DNA from: Methyloterricola oryzae
GTDB taxonomy: Bacteria; Pseudomonadota; Gammaproteobacteria; Methylococcales; Methylococcaceae
Reading direction: 5' to 3'
Assembly (NCBI RefSeq): GCF_000934725.1
Contig: NZ_JYNS01000004.1
Location: 1 to 64,000 of the forward strand
Length of the DNA: 64,000 nt
Shown here piece after piece: positions 1-10,434 of the stretch; within the stretch, counting starts at the first letter, position 1; each line of letters starts with the position of its first letter. Both the position numbers and the translations under genes were made by a program. The notes beneath the pieces were generated by a model. That model ran no database searches. It worked only from the letters and a program-made list of their open reading frames with translations, and was not told where the DNA came from.

Positions 1-257
1 CAATTGGCTATTCGCCGGAAGTCTGCGTGCCGGTCAGCGCGCGGCTGCCATCATGAGCCTGATCCAGTCGGCGAAACTCAATGGTCACGACCCCTACGTC
101 TATTTGAAAGACGTGCTCACGCGACTTCCGACGCAACCCGCCCATCGGATTCATGAACTTCTGCCGCATCGCTGGCAGCTTGAAACCGCTCCCGCTTAGT
201 TCCTCCAAGCGCGATCCGATTCCGGATTGCGTCAACATGGGATCGCCACGCGCTTAC
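1..257 (+). mobile_element. Right end of an IS66-family insertion sequence
   Basis: The first 257 bases look like the right end of an IS66-family element. They hold the last 65 codons of the transposase (stop at 197-199), a short non-coding tail, and a terminus CGCTTAC at 251-257. IS66-family inverted repeats characteristically start GTAA, so the opposite end reads TTAC, which fits position 257 as the element boundary. The left end lies outside the window, so neither the matching inverted repeat nor the 8-bp target duplication can be checked. Confidence 0.7.
2..199 (+). CDS. IS66-family transposase, C-terminal end (partial)
   Basis: This open frame enters from the window edge and ends at TAG 197-199. 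The 65 residues read NWLFAGSLRAGQRAA, then MSLIQSAKLNGHDPYVYL and end in RIHELLPHRW plus a short tail. That is the typical C-terminal segment of IS66 transposases (TnpC, DDE_Tnp_IS66_C): a last active-site strand, a helix with SAKLNG, and the closing 'RI.ELLP.RW' signature. The DDE catalytic core is outside the window, so whether the transposase is intact cannot be judged. The frame has no start here because it is truncated by the window. It lies tail to tail with groEL. Confidence 0.8.
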   Translation, partial: NWLFAGSLRAGQRAAAIMSLIQSAKLNGHDPYVYLKDVLTRLPTQPAHRIHELLPHRWQLETAPA

Positions 258-326
258 ATTGCATCCGCATTGCCTCGCAACCAGAATGAATCGCAAGCAA
301 CCGCTGCGAGCACCCTTCCGGGCTCC

Positions 327-353
327 TAAAAAATGCCCCGCACATGGCGGGGC
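327..353 (-). terminator. Intrinsic terminator of groESL
   Basis: A 7-bp GC stem, GCCCCGC (335-341) and GCGGGGC (347-353), encloses a 5-nt loop. On the minus strand the stem is followed by a T-run, the complement of AAAAAA at 328-333. It lies 27 bases past the groEL stop, where a rho-independent terminator is expected. Confidence 0.85.
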
Positions 354-379
354 TTGATGGGGCAAGGGAAAAGGGAAGA

Positions 380-2008
<1,629 letters not shown>

Positions 2009-2049
2009 TTACCTCCACATATCCAATACGGTGATTCTTTTCGCAGGCC

Positions 2050-2340
2050 TCAGGCGTCCAAAACGCCCATGATGTCATCTTCACGCAGAATGACGTACTC
2101 GACACCGTCGAGCTTGACCTCGGTGCCTGAGTACTTCCCGATCAGGACTTTGTCACCCGACTTCACCGACAAGGGACGCAGTTCGCCATCGTCCAGCAGT
2201 TTGCCATTACCCACGGCAATGACTTCCGCCTTGATGGGTTTCTCCTTCGCAGTGTCCGGGATCACGATCCCGCCCGGAGAAGTTTTTTCCTCCTCCCAGC
2301 GCTTTACGACGACGCGGTCATACAGGGGACGGATATTCAT
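2050..2340 (-). CDS. groES: Co-chaperonin GroES
   Basis: This 96-residue protein is the heptameric lid of the GroEL folding chamber. The sequence shows the family start [14 protein letters not shown], the flexible mobile loop around residues 17-33 ([19 protein letters not shown]), and the C-terminal [14 protein letters not shown] strand. It is the first gene of the groES-groEL operon, preceded by a sigma-32-type promoter about 75 bases upstream. Length and start are typical of the family. Confidence 0.98.
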   Translation of the reverse strand: MNIRPLYDRVVVKRWEEEKTSPGGIVIPDTAKEKPIKAEVIAVGNGKLLDDGELRPLSVKSGDKVLIGKYSGTEVKLDGVEYVILREDDIMGVLDA

Positions 2341-2414
2341 GTCTTACTCACCTCGCTTTAATAAGAACATATGCAAAAACATAAACCTGCACGCTGCACT
2401 CAGCGTCCCGCCGT

Positions 2415-2443
2415 ATCTAGGGACGCCGCTGGAGGATTTCAAG
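2415..2443 (-). promoter_or_regulatory. Heat-shock (sigma-32-type) promoter of groESL
   Basis: Read on the minus strand this gives CTTGAAA (2443-2437), a 14-base spacer, then CCCTAGAT (2422-2415). That closely fits the sigma-32 consensus CTTGAAA-N13/14-CCCCATNT. It lies about 75 bases upstream of the groES start, giving a leader of roughly 65 bases. No CIRCE (HrcA) inverted repeat was seen between it and groES, so regulation by sigma-32 alone is likely. Confidence 0.75.
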
Positions 2444-2639
2444 GGGTCGTCCGACCGAACGGGCGGCACCGGCTTGGAGTGCACCGGTCACGAGCGCCTT
2501 GTGCGGCGGGACACTGAAACTCCGGCCGAACCAACCCCAGGAATCGAGCTTTGGTCTTGTGCCAGCATGCCTTATCGCTGGGGCAGGGACCGGCGAGAAT
2601 GATAAACTGCCGCAAACCATAAGAAGCCGGAGTCATCCC

Positions 2640-3809
2640 ATGAGTGATGTCAGTTCGAAATTGGTACTGGGGGTTGGTGTCGCCATACTGGCGGGCATGG
2701 CCTATATGACCATTTCGCAAGTTTCCCGCAACGTCGCAGAAACCGGCCGCGGTTTCGCACTGCCAGAATTGCGCGAGCACCTGAGCGAGGTGCGCAGCCT
2801 CACCGTAACCGCCGCCGGCGAAAAAGATGTATTGAACCTGAAGCGGGACACGGGTGGCTGGACAGTGACGCAGAAAGGAGGCTACCCGGCCGATTCAGCC
2901 GCGATCAATGGCCTGTTACGCAAGCTGGCCGACGCACGCCTGCTGGAAGCGAAAACCGCTGTCGAGCAACGCTACGCAGAACTTGGTGTCGAGGACGTCA
3001 AAAATGCGCAGGCCAAGGGGATCAAGTTGGTCCTGACCGGCCTTTCCACGCCCGTTCGCCTGATCATCGGTAACGCCACCACCGAAGGTACCTTCGTGCG
3101 ACGTGCCGAGGATCGCAAGGCCTGGCTGGCCAAAGGCAACCTGCAGATCAATCTCGACCCGGTTTTCTGGCTGGACCACAATCTCCTCGACGTCGCCCCC
3201 GAGCGCGTCGCCGCCGTCACTGTGGACCGCACTGGCGTCAAGCCCTCGCGACTGTCACGAAGCAGCCCTGAAGACGCCGCTTTCCGTCTGAGCGAGAAGC
3301 GTCAGTCCAAAGCGCTGGAGGCAGGCGCACTCGGGGCGTTGCCTACGGCCTTGTCCGGATTGACCCTCATCGATGTGGTACCCGCAACGCAAGCCACCGC
3401 CACTGCCAATTCGCTGCGTTACGACACCTTCGACGGGCTGAACCTGACAATCCAGGCCTGGACCCAAGAAAACCTGTGCCACGCACACCTGACCGCCATG
3501 TTCAGCCCAAAAGAAGCCACGGCATTCATCAAGTCGGCGCAAAATCAGACACAGAAAGCATTCCAGGCATCCGGCAAGCCGACTGCGGAAGCGCCGCTGG
3601 CCGTTACGGATGCGGACAAGGACCTGCAGCAGCGCCTGCAGGAAAGTGAAGGAGCCGCGGAAAAACTGCAGCTACTTTTCAGCGAGCGCGAATTCATCCT
3701 GCCTGAAACGATCTGCGCCCGATTCGTGCCACCTGCCGAACTGACGACACTCTCGGATGAAACGGCGAAGCCCGGTGCTGCCAAAGAGGCGAAAGGAAAG
3801 CGCCGATGA
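2640..3809 (+). CDS. DUF4340 domain-containing protein
   Basis: The product is 389 residues. It has an N-terminal membrane anchor (about residues 7-24, VLGVGVAILAGMAYMTI) followed by a periplasmic region resembling DUF4340, including the 'W.V....YPAD...I..LL..LA.ARLLE' stretch at about residues 75-105 and the closing FILPE segment. DUF4340 proteins often accompany GldG-type ABC transporter genes, but here the gene stands alone. The start at 2640 is preferred over an in-frame start at 2499 because it has a GGAG ribosome site and begins the hydrophobic anchor directly. The C-terminus is Lys/Ala-rich. Its molecular function is unknown. Confidence 0.8.
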   Translation: MSDVSSKLVLGVGVAILAGMAYMTISQVSRNVAETGRGFALPELREHLSEVRSLTVTAAGEKDVLNLKRDTGGWTVTQKGGYPADSAAINGLLRKLADARLLEAKTAVEQRYAELGVEDVKNAQAKGIKLVLTGLSTPVRLIIGNATTEGTFVRRAEDRKAWLAKGNLQINLDPVFWLDHNLLDVAPERVAAVTVDRTGVKPSRLSRSSPEDAAFRLSEKRQSKALEAGALGALPTALSGLTLIDVVPATQATATANSLRYDTFDGLNLTIQAWTQENLCHAHLTAMFSPKEATAFIKSAQNQTQKAFQASGKPTAEAPLAVTDADKDLQQRLQESEGAAEKLQLLFSEREFILPETICARFVPPAELTTLSDETAKPGAAKEAKGKRR

Positions 3810-3877
3810 GTGGCGCGGCCGTACGTTGATGCCGTGGCCTGATGCTGCACGGGCCCTAGCCCGGCTGGCGGAAGTCC

Positions 3878-3910
3878 GAAAAAAGATGCCCACGCCGTAA
3901 CGGCGTGGGC
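3878..3910 (-). terminator. Intrinsic terminator
   Basis: A perfect 10-bp stem, GCCCACGCCG (3888-3897) and CGGCGTGGGC (3901-3910), has a 3-nt loop. On the minus strand it is followed by a run of T (complement of AAAAAA at 3879-3884). It lies just past the stop of the small minus-strand gene at 3928 and may also stop transcription from the DUF4340 gene. Confidence 0.85.
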
Positions 3911-3927
3911 TCACTCGGTTTCAACGT

Positions 3928-4170
3928 TCAGGCAGTGACGTTCAGCAAGGTGCCAAGCGTCTCGTTCTCCACGTCGAGCAGTTTGATGGCTGCCTGAGTC
4001 TCAAGATCTGCGGCCTTCAATTCCACAATCGGCTTGATCAGATCCAGCGGTTTCCCTTCCACCGCCACTCCCATCGACGCTTTGGCAATCTTTTCGGCTG
4101 CCTGATCCACATGGTTGAACCCCCGCGTCACGGCGGTCAAACCGTATTGCCCGATGGCGCTGGTCAACAT
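3928..4170 (-). CDS. Small hypothetical protein, flagellar-rod C-terminal-like
   Basis: This is an 80-residue protein with no signal peptide or membrane segment. Its C-terminal half (LIKPIVELKAADLETQAAIKLL, broken here by the limit on quotation, ending LGTLLNVTA) resembles the C-terminal helix of flagellar rod/hook proteins (Flg_bbr_C: 'VEL..A...YEAN.K.L...DEMLGTLL'). It is much shorter than any rod or hook protein and no flagellar genes are nearby, so a role in flagella is doubtful. It has its own terminator downstream. Stand-alone small proteins of this type occur in many proteobacteria without known function. Confidence 0.65.
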   Translation of the reverse strand: MLTSAIGQYGLTAVTRGFNHVDQAAEKIAKASMGVAVEGKPLDLIKPIVELKAADLETQAAIKLLDVENETLGTLLNVTA

Positions 4171-4344
4171 AACAACCTCTCAGGAACTGTTCGAACTCAG
4201 CTCCGATTAGGCTATCGACCTGATGGGAAAAACTTGTAGTGCAACAACATCATCCATTGCTTGAAGGCACAATCTCTGGCCAGCGGGCCGGCATCAGCCG
4301 CATAATAGCGCTTTTGAATTCTGATTGACGTGGTTTCGAATCCG

Positions 4345-4746
4345 ATGAAGAAGATCATTATTGCCGTGCTGACCTCCACGCTACTGGGTGCCTGCAGCGG
4401 CGGCCCCGAGCAGGTCAGCCTGAAAGAGGCGCTGGTAGCCAAGCTGAAAGACGACTCCGATCTGAAGGACTACAAGATCGAACCAGCAGAAGTGGCAGAT
4501 TGCGTCGTCAAGGCGATTACCGATAGCCTGCCAGGCTTCCCGGGCGATCCAAAGCGTGCCAAATATTACGAGGCCTACGCCAAGTTCGTGGCGGTCAAAT
4601 CGCCTACCGATGCGGAAAACGCGACCAATGAGTACAAGGATTTGTTCGGTTCCGTCATACAGGCTCGAGAAGCAGCAGTCGGTGTCACCGATCACATCAT
4701 GGGCTGCATGGGTATCGCTATCGAGCAGCACGCCGGCGAGCAATAA
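4345..4746 (+). CDS. Hypothetical small lipoprotein
   Basis: The product is 133 residues with a lipoprotein signal: MKKIIIAVLTSTLLGAC, with the lipobox LGAC placing the lipidated Cys at position 17. The mature part is charged and contains three further Cys residues. I do not recognise the domain. The ATG at 4345 is preferred to the upstream GTG at 4330 because it begins the basic signal-peptide n-region directly. It lies tail to tail with hypE and stands apart from the minus-strand gene upstream. Confidence 0.7.
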   Translation: MKKIIIAVLTSTLLGACSGGPEQVSLKEALVAKLKDDSDLKDYKIEPAEVADCVVKAITDSLPGFPGDPKRAKYYEAYAKFVAVKSPTDAENATNEYKDLFGSVIQAREAAVGVTDHIMGCMGIAIEQHAGEQ

Positions 4747-4774
4747 TCCCGCCGTGGTAGCATCTCGCTCCGAT

Positions 4775-5794
4775 TCAGCAGATGCGGGGTAAGGGGTCGT
4801 TTTCCAGTTCGTTGAGGACCCGCTCCCCGCCGATTGGCGTCTCGAGCACCACCAGCGCCTTCTCACCCTCCACACGCCCGATTTGCGCGGCCTCCATGTA
4901 GCCGGCCGCATGCAGGGCTTGCACCGCCTTTGACCCTTCGCCCGGGGCAAAGGCGGCCAACACCTGGCCTTCACTCGCCAGGTAGAGCGGATCGTACCCC
5001 AGAATCTCGCAAACGGAACGCACCGGGTCGCGGACCGGAATCATCGCTTCCTGCAGGCGAACCGTATGGCCGGTAGCTTTGGCGATATCGTGGGACACGG
5101 TCGCCAGCCCCCCACGCGTGGGATCACGCATGAACTTCAAGCCGGGGAGGCCGCAAAGGATCCGGGTGATGGGAAGCACGCTGGCGGCGTCGGAAATCAG
5201 GTCCCCCGAAAGGCCGAACTGCTCGCGTGCCAGCAGCACTGCCGTGCCGTGATCGCCTACGGCTCCGCTGACCACCAGCTCATCGCCCTCCCGGAGCGAG
5301 TCCAGCCCCAGGTTCAGTCCCGGCGGCCGGATGCCAATCCCGGTCGTCGCAAAATAGATGCCTCCACCCTGCCCTCTGCGCAGAACCTTGGTGTCACCCG
5401 CCACGATGCGCACATCGCATTCCTGACACGCGCACGCCATGCTGGCAACGACCCGGATCAGAAGGTCCATCGGTACACCTTCCTCGATAAAGGCGTTCAG
5501 CGTGAGATACACCGGGGTCGCTCCAGAGACCGCGAGGTCATTGACGGTTCCGTGTATGCACAGGCTGCCGATGTCACCGCCCGGAAACTCCAGGGGATCG
5601 ACCGTGAAACCGTCGGTCGTGACCATCCAGTCACCGGACAGTTCAGTCGCGGGCAAACAGGAAGCGTCCGCGGCAGTGTCCAGCACATCGTTGCCCAGGT
5701 GGCGCTGAAACACGTGCTCGATCAGCTCGCGCATGAGGCGCCCGCCATTGCCATGAGCAAGAGATACATGCCTATCTTGAAGCGGCGTGGTCAT
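4775..5794 (-). CDS. hypE: Hydrogenase maturation protein HypE (carbamoyl dehydratase)
   Basis: HypE dehydrates the carbamoyl group carried on its C-terminal cysteine to a thiocyanate, the source of the CN ligands of the [NiFe]-hydrogenase active site. The 339 residues show the AIR-synthase-like fold: N-terminal LAHGNGGRLMRELI, then DGFTVDPLEFPGGDIG, VAGDTKV and DPTRGGLAT. The protein ends in PRIC, the signature carrying the reactive terminal Cys339. It therefore looks functional and implies a [NiFe]-hydrogenase elsewhere in the genome. None of hypA, B, C, D or F is adjacent. It could be the end of a hyp set split elsewhere. Confidence 0.95.
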   Translation of the reverse strand: MTTPLQDRHVSLAHGNGGRLMRELIEHVFQRHLGNDVLDTAADASCLPATELSGDWMVTTDGFTVDPLEFPGGDIGSLCIHGTVNDLAVSGATPVYLTLNAFIEEGVPMDLLIRVVASMACACQECDVRIVAGDTKVLRRGQGGGIYFATTGIGIRPPGLNLGLDSLREGDELVVSGAVGDHGTAVLLAREQFGLSGDLISDAASVLPITRILCGLPGLKFMRDPTRGGLATVSHDIAKATGHTVRLQEAMIPVRDPVRSVCEILGYDPLYLASEGQVLAAFAPGEGSKAVQALHAAGYMEAAQIGRVEGEKALVVLETPIGGERVLNELENDPLPRIC

Positions 5795-6497
5795 CCGGGT
5801 CTCCGATACTGAGGGAATGGGTGGAGTATGGCGGATAGCGTCAATTACTGAGAGATCTGCGGCGCGTTTGCGTCGGCATGACGGAATTGTTACGATCGCG
5901 CACTATCGAGGCGGAGAGGCGCTTGCGCTATGCGCAGCCGCAGGGTCACAGCTCCACTCACCGAGTCTCTCCACCCAAGCCCCGGGCGGGGCTTCGCCCG
6001 CCAGATGTAGTGGCCGACCCGGTACCAGGTTACTTTGCTTAACCCTTGGCTTGGTCTGCCACATGGCAAAAATAAAAGAAAAACTCGGCAGATGGTTGCG
6101 CGTGGCCATAGGCGGCCCCATGGGGATTATAGCGTGGGGCATTTCCGGGGCAAGCGCGATGGCGATTGTTGTCTGGGGCCTGCAGACCGTGGCGCTGCCC
6201 TTGCTGATGCTGAAGACAGCCTCCTGGGGAATCTGGGGCCTGGGCGTTTTCCGAGAATCCAGAGCCAAACGCGAAAACCCGCCGCCCAAAGTCTGACTCC
6301 CCCCAACTGAGCATCGAGTTGCCCACAGTGCCCAGTCGCGGACTGTGCGGTCGTACCCGAGCGAAACGCGGCGAACCGTCCTATATTTGAGCCTCAGTAA
6401 TTTTACCAATAAGATGTACATCGCTGCCGATACAGAGGGTAACCCGACTCACTGTGCGCCTGCCCTAGCGGATTAAAATAACAAAAAAGGTACGACA
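5795..6497. other. Gene-poor stretch between hypE and the ABC transporter
   Basis: About 700 bases separate the divergently oriented hypE and ABC transporter genes. The only coding candidate is the 77-residue ORF at 6063-6296. A GC-rich inverted repeat (GGGCG...CGCCC) lies near 5986-6001. No convincing promoter or RNA gene was identified. Confidence 0.5.
6063..6296 (+). CDS. Possible small membrane protein
   Basis: This 77-residue ORF has a basic amphipathic start (MAKIKEKLGRWLRVAIGG), then a glycine- and alanine-rich hydrophobic stretch at about 20-60 that could form one or two membrane segments, and a charged tail. I do not recognise it, and no strong ribosome site precedes the ATG. The composition is that of a real small inner-membrane protein more than of a shadow frame, but the evidence is weak. 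Confidence 0.4.
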   Translation: MAKIKEKLGRWLRVAIGGPMGIIAWGISGASAMAIVVWGLQTVALPLLMLKTASWGIWGLGVFRESRAKRENPPPKV

Positions 6498-8300
6498 ATG
6501 AAGCCAGATAGCCTTCCGCATGTTCCTCTCGACCGCCTCACCGTGGACCGGTTGCTGGGCGGCGTCAAGGCCTTCATCGCCTCACCCGTAGGCGGAAAAG
6601 CCAAAACCCTGTTCTTTCTGCTGCTGTTGGGCATGGTGGGCATCAATGGCCTCAACGTGGTCAACAGTTATGTGGGGCGTGATTTCATTACCTCCATCGA
6701 GAACCGCGACATGGGCGGTTTCATTGGCTGGGCGATGATCTACGTGGGTGTGTTCGCGCTCACCACCATCACCGCCGTGCTATTTCGGTTTTGCGAGGAG
6801 CGGCTCGGATTGCTCTGGCGCGAATGGCTTACGGCTCGCATGGTCACCCTGTACCTGGATCACCGTACCTATTACCGGCTGGACTCCAGCGGGGAAATCG
6901 CCAACCCCGACCAGCGCATCGCCGATGACATCAAGGCATTCACCGTCACGACCCTCTCCTTTACCCTGATGTTCCTCAATGGCACCTTCACCGTGGTAGC
7001 TTTTTCCGGGGTGCTTTGGAGCATCAGCCCATTGCTGTTCATGGTGGCCGTGCTGTACGCCGCGGGCGGATCCTATCTCACGGTGCGCCTGGGCCGGCCT
7101 CTGGTGGGCTTGAACTATAGCCAGTTGGACAAGGAAGCCAATTTTCGCGCAGACCTGATCCATGTGCGCGAAAACGCTGAGTCCGTCGCGCTGCTGCACC
7201 GCGAAAGGCGACTCAAGGTACGGCTGTTCAACCATCTCGATGCCTTGATCAGTAATTTCCGCAACATCATTGCGGTGAACCGCAACCTGGGTTTTTTCAC
7301 CACCGGCTACAACTACCTGATCCAGATCATCCCGGCACTCATCGTCGCGCCCTTGTTCATCCGGGGCGAGGTGGAGTTCGGCGTGATCACCCAGGCCGCC
7401 ATGGCTTTCGCGCAACTGCTCGGCGCGTTCTCCTTGATTGTTACGAATTTCCAGTCGATTTCGGCATTCGCCGCCGTCATTGCACGCGTGGGTTCCCTGG
7501 GCGAAGCCCTGCAGGATGGCGACGGGCCTGCCCCGGATGAGTCAGCGAAACCAGCGCAGAGTGAATCCGCCAAGGACGATTCCATCATCTCGGTGCGCGA
7601 GGAGGAAGGTATTCTGGCATTCCAGAACCTGACCTTGATCTCGCCGCAGTCGGGCCAGATTCTGTTGAACGATCTGTGCGTTTCCATTCCCAAAGGCACC
7701 CGCCTCCTGATCCTGGGCTGCAACGACGCCGCCAAGGTCGCCCTGTTCCGCGCCACGGCCGGCATCTGGGAGCATGGCCATGGCCGCATCGTGCGCCCCG
7801 AGTTCAAGCAGATCTTTTTCCTCCCCGAACGGCCCTACATGCCGCCAGGCACACTACGCGAACTCCTGGTGCGCACCGGGACCGAAACCGAAGTGGGCGA
7901 CGACCGGTTGCTGGAGATACTGCGCGACATGGACCTGATGCCTCTGGTGCAGCGCTCCGGCGGACTGGATGAGGAGCAGGACTGGGACGAACTGCTGTCA
8001 CTAGGCGAGCAACAGATGCTGGCCTTCTCACGCCTGCTGCTGGCCCGGCCGCACTTTGCCTTCCTCGACCGCATCAGTACTGCGCTGAATCCGGAAGACG
8101 TGACGCAGATGCTGCGCATGCTGCGCAAACACGACATCACCTACCTGTCGCTCGGCCGCGACCGTCACGGCCGCCGCGACACGGACGATCGCCTGGAGAA
8201 CTACGAATCCGTGCTGGAAATCAGGCCGGATGGATCGTGGTCCTGGAAGGCGGTGAAAGACGGCGAGATTCTCGAGGAAATCGCCCCGGCCACATCCTGA
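6498..8300 (+). CDS. ABC transporter permease/ATP-binding protein with degenerate ATPase
   Basis: This 600-residue fusion carries an N-terminal membrane domain (about 30-340, several hydrophobic helices, ABC_membrane_2 / SbmA-YddA type, with the family segment 'ANPDQRIADDI') and a C-terminal nucleotide-binding domain (about 370-580). The ATPase looks broken. The Walker A position reads GCNDAAKV (407-414) instead of GxxxxGK[ST], so both the second Gly and the Ser/Thr are gone. Walker B reads FLDRIS, with Arg525 where the catalytic Glu should be. The signature LSLGEQQ (500-506) is kept. Intact relatives work as homodimers, so this one either pairs with another subunit or works without ATP hydrolysis. 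The substrate is unknown. The gene is monocistronic and lies tail to tail with tyrS. Confidence 0.85.
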   Translation: MKPDSLPHVPLDRLTVDRLLGGVKAFIASPVGGKAKTLFFLLLLGMVGINGLNVVNSYVGRDFITSIENRDMGGFIGWAMIYVGVFALTTITAVLFRFCEERLGLLWREWLTARMVTLYLDHRTYYRLDSSGEIANPDQRIADDIKAFTVTTLSFTLMFLNGTFTVVAFSGVLWSISPLLFMVAVLYAAGGSYLTVRLGRPLVGLNYSQLDKEANFRADLIHVRENAESVALLHRERRLKVRLFNHLDALISNFRNIIAVNRNLGFFTTGYNYLIQIIPALIVAPLFIRGEVEFGVITQAAMAFAQLLGAFSLIVTNFQSISAFAAVIARVGSLGEALQDGDGPAPDESAKPAQSESAKDDSIISVREEEGILAFQNLTLISPQSGQILLNDLCVSIPKGTRLLILGCNDAAKVALFRATAGIWEHGHGRIVRPEFKQIFFLPERPYMPPGTLRELLVRTGTETEVGDDRLLEILRDMDLMPLVQRSGGLDEEQDWDELLSLGEQQMLAFSRLLLARPHFAFLDRISTALNPEDVTQMLRMLRKHDITYLSLGRDRHGRRDTDDRLENYESVLEIRPDGSWSWKAVKDGEILEEIAPATS

Positions 8301-8327
8301 CCGGGGCCAGTCATCAGGGACTGAGGC

Positions 8328-9527
8328 TCACGCGGCGAGCAACACCTTGGCCAACTTGCGCTTGCCCACCTGGATGATGTGGGGCCCACCGGGCAGCAGC
8401 ACGAGCTTGTTGTCAGACACCTTTTCGCCATCAATGCGCACCGCTCCCTGCTGAATCATGCGGTTTGACTCGGAGGTGCTCGAGGTCAATCCGAGATCTT
8501 TAAGGAGGCTGGCGATAGGATACCCGCCTTCGGGCACTTGGCGGGTCTGCTCCTCCAGATCCTCCGGAATCAGGCCCTGCTTGAAGCGCGCTTCGAAGCT
8601 GTCCACGGCGGCGCGGGCGGCCGCTGCACCGTGAAAACGCTCCACAATCTCCAGGCCCAATCGAACCTTGCAGTCTCGAGGATTGGCGCCCTCTGCGCAG
8701 GCTTCCCTCCAGCCCTCTATTTCCTTCCAGGGCACAAAGCTCAAGAGTTCGAAATAGCGCCACATCAGTTCGTCGGAAATCGACATGAGCTTGCCGAACA
8801 TCTCCTCGGCAGGCTCGGCGATGCCGATGTAGTTGCCCAAGGATTTGGACATCTTCTGCACCCCGTCCAGGCCTTCCAGGATCGGCATGGTCAGCACCAC
8901 CTGCGGCTTCTGGCCGAAAGCCTCCTGCAACTGACGCCCCACCAGCAGATTGAACTTCTGGTCGGTACCGCCCAGTTCCACATCGGCTTTCATGGCGACA
9001 GAGTCGTAGCCCTGGATCAGCGGGTAGAGAAATTCGTGGATCGCGATGGGCTGCCCGGTCCTGTAGCGGTTATTGAAGTCCTCGCGCTCCAGCATGCGGG
9101 CAACGGTGTGCTTCGCGGCCAGCTGGATCAGTTCCGCCGGACTCATGGCGTTCATCCAGCTGGAATTGAACATGACCAGGGTCTTTTCCGGGTCCAGTAT
9201 CTTGAAGATCTGCGACTCGTAGGTCCGGGCATTTTCAATCACCTCGTCCCGGCTCAGAGGCTTGCGGGTTGCGTTTTTGCCCGTTGGATCACCGATCATG
9301 CCGGTGAAATCGCCAATCAGGAACATGGCTTCATGGCCCAGGTCCTGGAACTGCTTCAGCTTGTTGAGCAGCACCGTATGTCCCAGATGCAGGTCCGGCG
9401 CGGTCGGATCGAAGCCAGCCTTGATCCGCAAGGGACGGCCTTCCTCCAACTTTTTTTGCAATTCCTCTTCGCGCAGCAATTCTTCTGCGCCGCGCTTGAT
9501 CAGCGCCAACGACTCATCTGTGGACAT
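8328..9527 (-). CDS. tyrS: Tyrosine--tRNA ligase
   Basis: TyrRS charges tRNA-Tyr with tyrosine. The 399-residue product is a class I synthetase with HLGH at 47-50 (the HIGH motif), KMSKS near 226, and a C-terminal S4 RNA-binding domain from about residue 335. The length and the HLGH spacing fit the TyrZ-like subgroup. The start at 9527 ([10 protein letters not shown]) is chosen over an in-frame ATG at 9590 because the extra 21 residues are Pro/Ser/Arg-rich and not part of the fold. It lies convergent with the ABC gene, and erpA precedes it on the same strand. Confidence 0.96.
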   Translation of the reverse strand: MSTDESLALIKRGAEELLREEELQKKLEEGRPLRIKAGFDPTAPDLHLGHTVLLNKLKQFQDLGHEAMFLIGDFTGMIGDPTGKNATRKPLSRDEVIENARTYESQIFKILDPEKTLVMFNSSWMNAMSPAELIQLAAKHTVARMLEREDFNNRYRTGQPIAIHEFLYPLIQGYDSVAMKADVELGGTDQKFNLLVGRQLQEAFGQKPQVVLTMPILEGLDGVQKMSKSLGNYIGIAEPAEEMFGKLMSISDELMWRYFELLSFVPWKEIEGWREACAEGANPRDCKVRLGLEIVERFHGAAAARAAVDSFEARFKQGLIPEDLEEQTRQVPEGGYPIASLLKDLGLTSSTSESNRMIQQGAVRIDGEKVSDNKLVLLPGGPHIIQVGKRKLAKVLLAA

Positions 9528-9642
9528 CACAACTACTCGGCTTTCGTGAGAAGGGGGTAAAGGCGGGGATTTTAAATGATTCTGGCGCAAAAGCCCCGCG
9601 CTGCGCTCGCCCGTCGGGCGGCGCCCCTCAAACGACCCCGAA

Positions 9643-9984
9643 CTAGGCGGAGAAGGAGGACCCGCAGCCGCAGGTCGTGGTGGCGTTGGGGTTACGGATG
9701 ACGAATTGCGAGCCGGAAAGATCGTCCTTGTAGTCTATCTCGGCACCGGTGAGATACTGTATGCTCATGGAGTCAATCAGAACGGTGACGCCATTTTTCT
9801 CCACCAGGGTGTCATCCTCGTTCACGACCTCATCGAAGGTAAAGCCGTACTGGAAACCTGAACAACCGCCCCCTTGCACATAGACACGCAACTTGAGCTC
9901 GGCATTACCCTCTTCAGCGATAAGTTCGCTCACCTTGGCGGCCGCGCTGTCAGTAAAGATGATCGGGTCCTGGGTCGTAGTCAT
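9643..9984 (-). CDS. erpA: Iron-sulfur cluster insertion protein ErpA
   Basis: This A-type Fe-S carrier delivers clusters to target apoproteins. The 113 residues show the family's three conserved cysteines, one in GGGCSGF (near 42) and two in the C-terminal TTCGCGSSF. The N-terminal 'ITxxAAxKvxELIxEE' helix is also recognisable. The length is typical of ErpA. It is divergent from the DUF2845 gene, with a 100-base shared upstream region. Confidence 0.95.
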   Translation of the reverse strand: MTTTQDPIIFTDSAAAKVSELIAEEGNAELKLRVYVQGGGCSGFQYGFTFDEVVNEDDTLVEKNGVTVLIDSMSIQYLTGAEIDYKDDLSGSQFVIRNPNATTTCGCGSSFSA

Positions 9985-10088
9985 GGCGTGAGTCTCTTAG
10001 GATTAACGTGCTGGATTATCGTTATACCAAGCTTGCTGGTCAAGAATAACCCGCTCCCATCCAACCTCAAGTTTAAGGACGTATGCTG

Positions 10089-10415
10089 ATGAAAATGCGA
10101 TTTTTCCTAGGGACAGCACTGCTCCTTTTGAGCACGACCCAGTCGGCCATGGCGATGCGCTGCGGCCAGGCCCTCATCGTGGAGGGAGACCACATGTTGG
10201 ACGTCTATCGTAAGTGCGGAGAACCCTACTTCAAGGAAACCCGGGTGGAGTACCGGGCAGTGCGCCTACGCAACCCGGGACTGGAGCAGGAGCGCTGGAT
10301 TCCCGTGAACGTGGAGGAATGGACTTACAACTTTGGCCCGAACCGATTCATGGAAACCCTGCTTTTCGAGGGAAGCCGCGTGGTGGGTTCGCGCACCCTA
10401 GGTTATGGTGACTGA
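10089..10415 (+). CDS. DUF2845 domain-containing secreted protein
   Basis: The product is 108 residues with a signal peptide (MKMRFFLGTALLLLSTTQSAMA) and a mature domain starting MRCGQALIVEGD, characteristic of DUF2845: 'F(R)CG...V..GD....V...CGEP'. The conserved 'EEWTYNFGP..F...L.F..G' segment follows. A periplasmic protein of unknown function. The ATG at 10089 lies 9 bases past an AAGGA site, better spaced than the ATG at 10083. Confidence 0.85.
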   Translation: MKMRFFLGTALLLLSTTQSAMAMRCGQALIVEGDHMLDVYRKCGEPYFKETRVEYRAVRLRNPGLEQERWIPVNVEEWTYNFGPNRFMETLLFEGSRVVGSRTLGYGD

Positions 10416-10434
10416 GAGCTCAGCTCACCCGTTG

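Noticed and set aside
2341-2639. CIRCE (HrcA) element before groES
   Set aside because: No TTAGCACTC-N9-GAGTGCTAA-type repeat was seen; the sigma-32-like promoter explains the region better.
5985-6003. GC-rich inverted repeat near 5990 considered as a terminator
   Set aside because: It is upstream of both flanking divergent genes and not followed by a T-run, so it does not fit a terminator for either.
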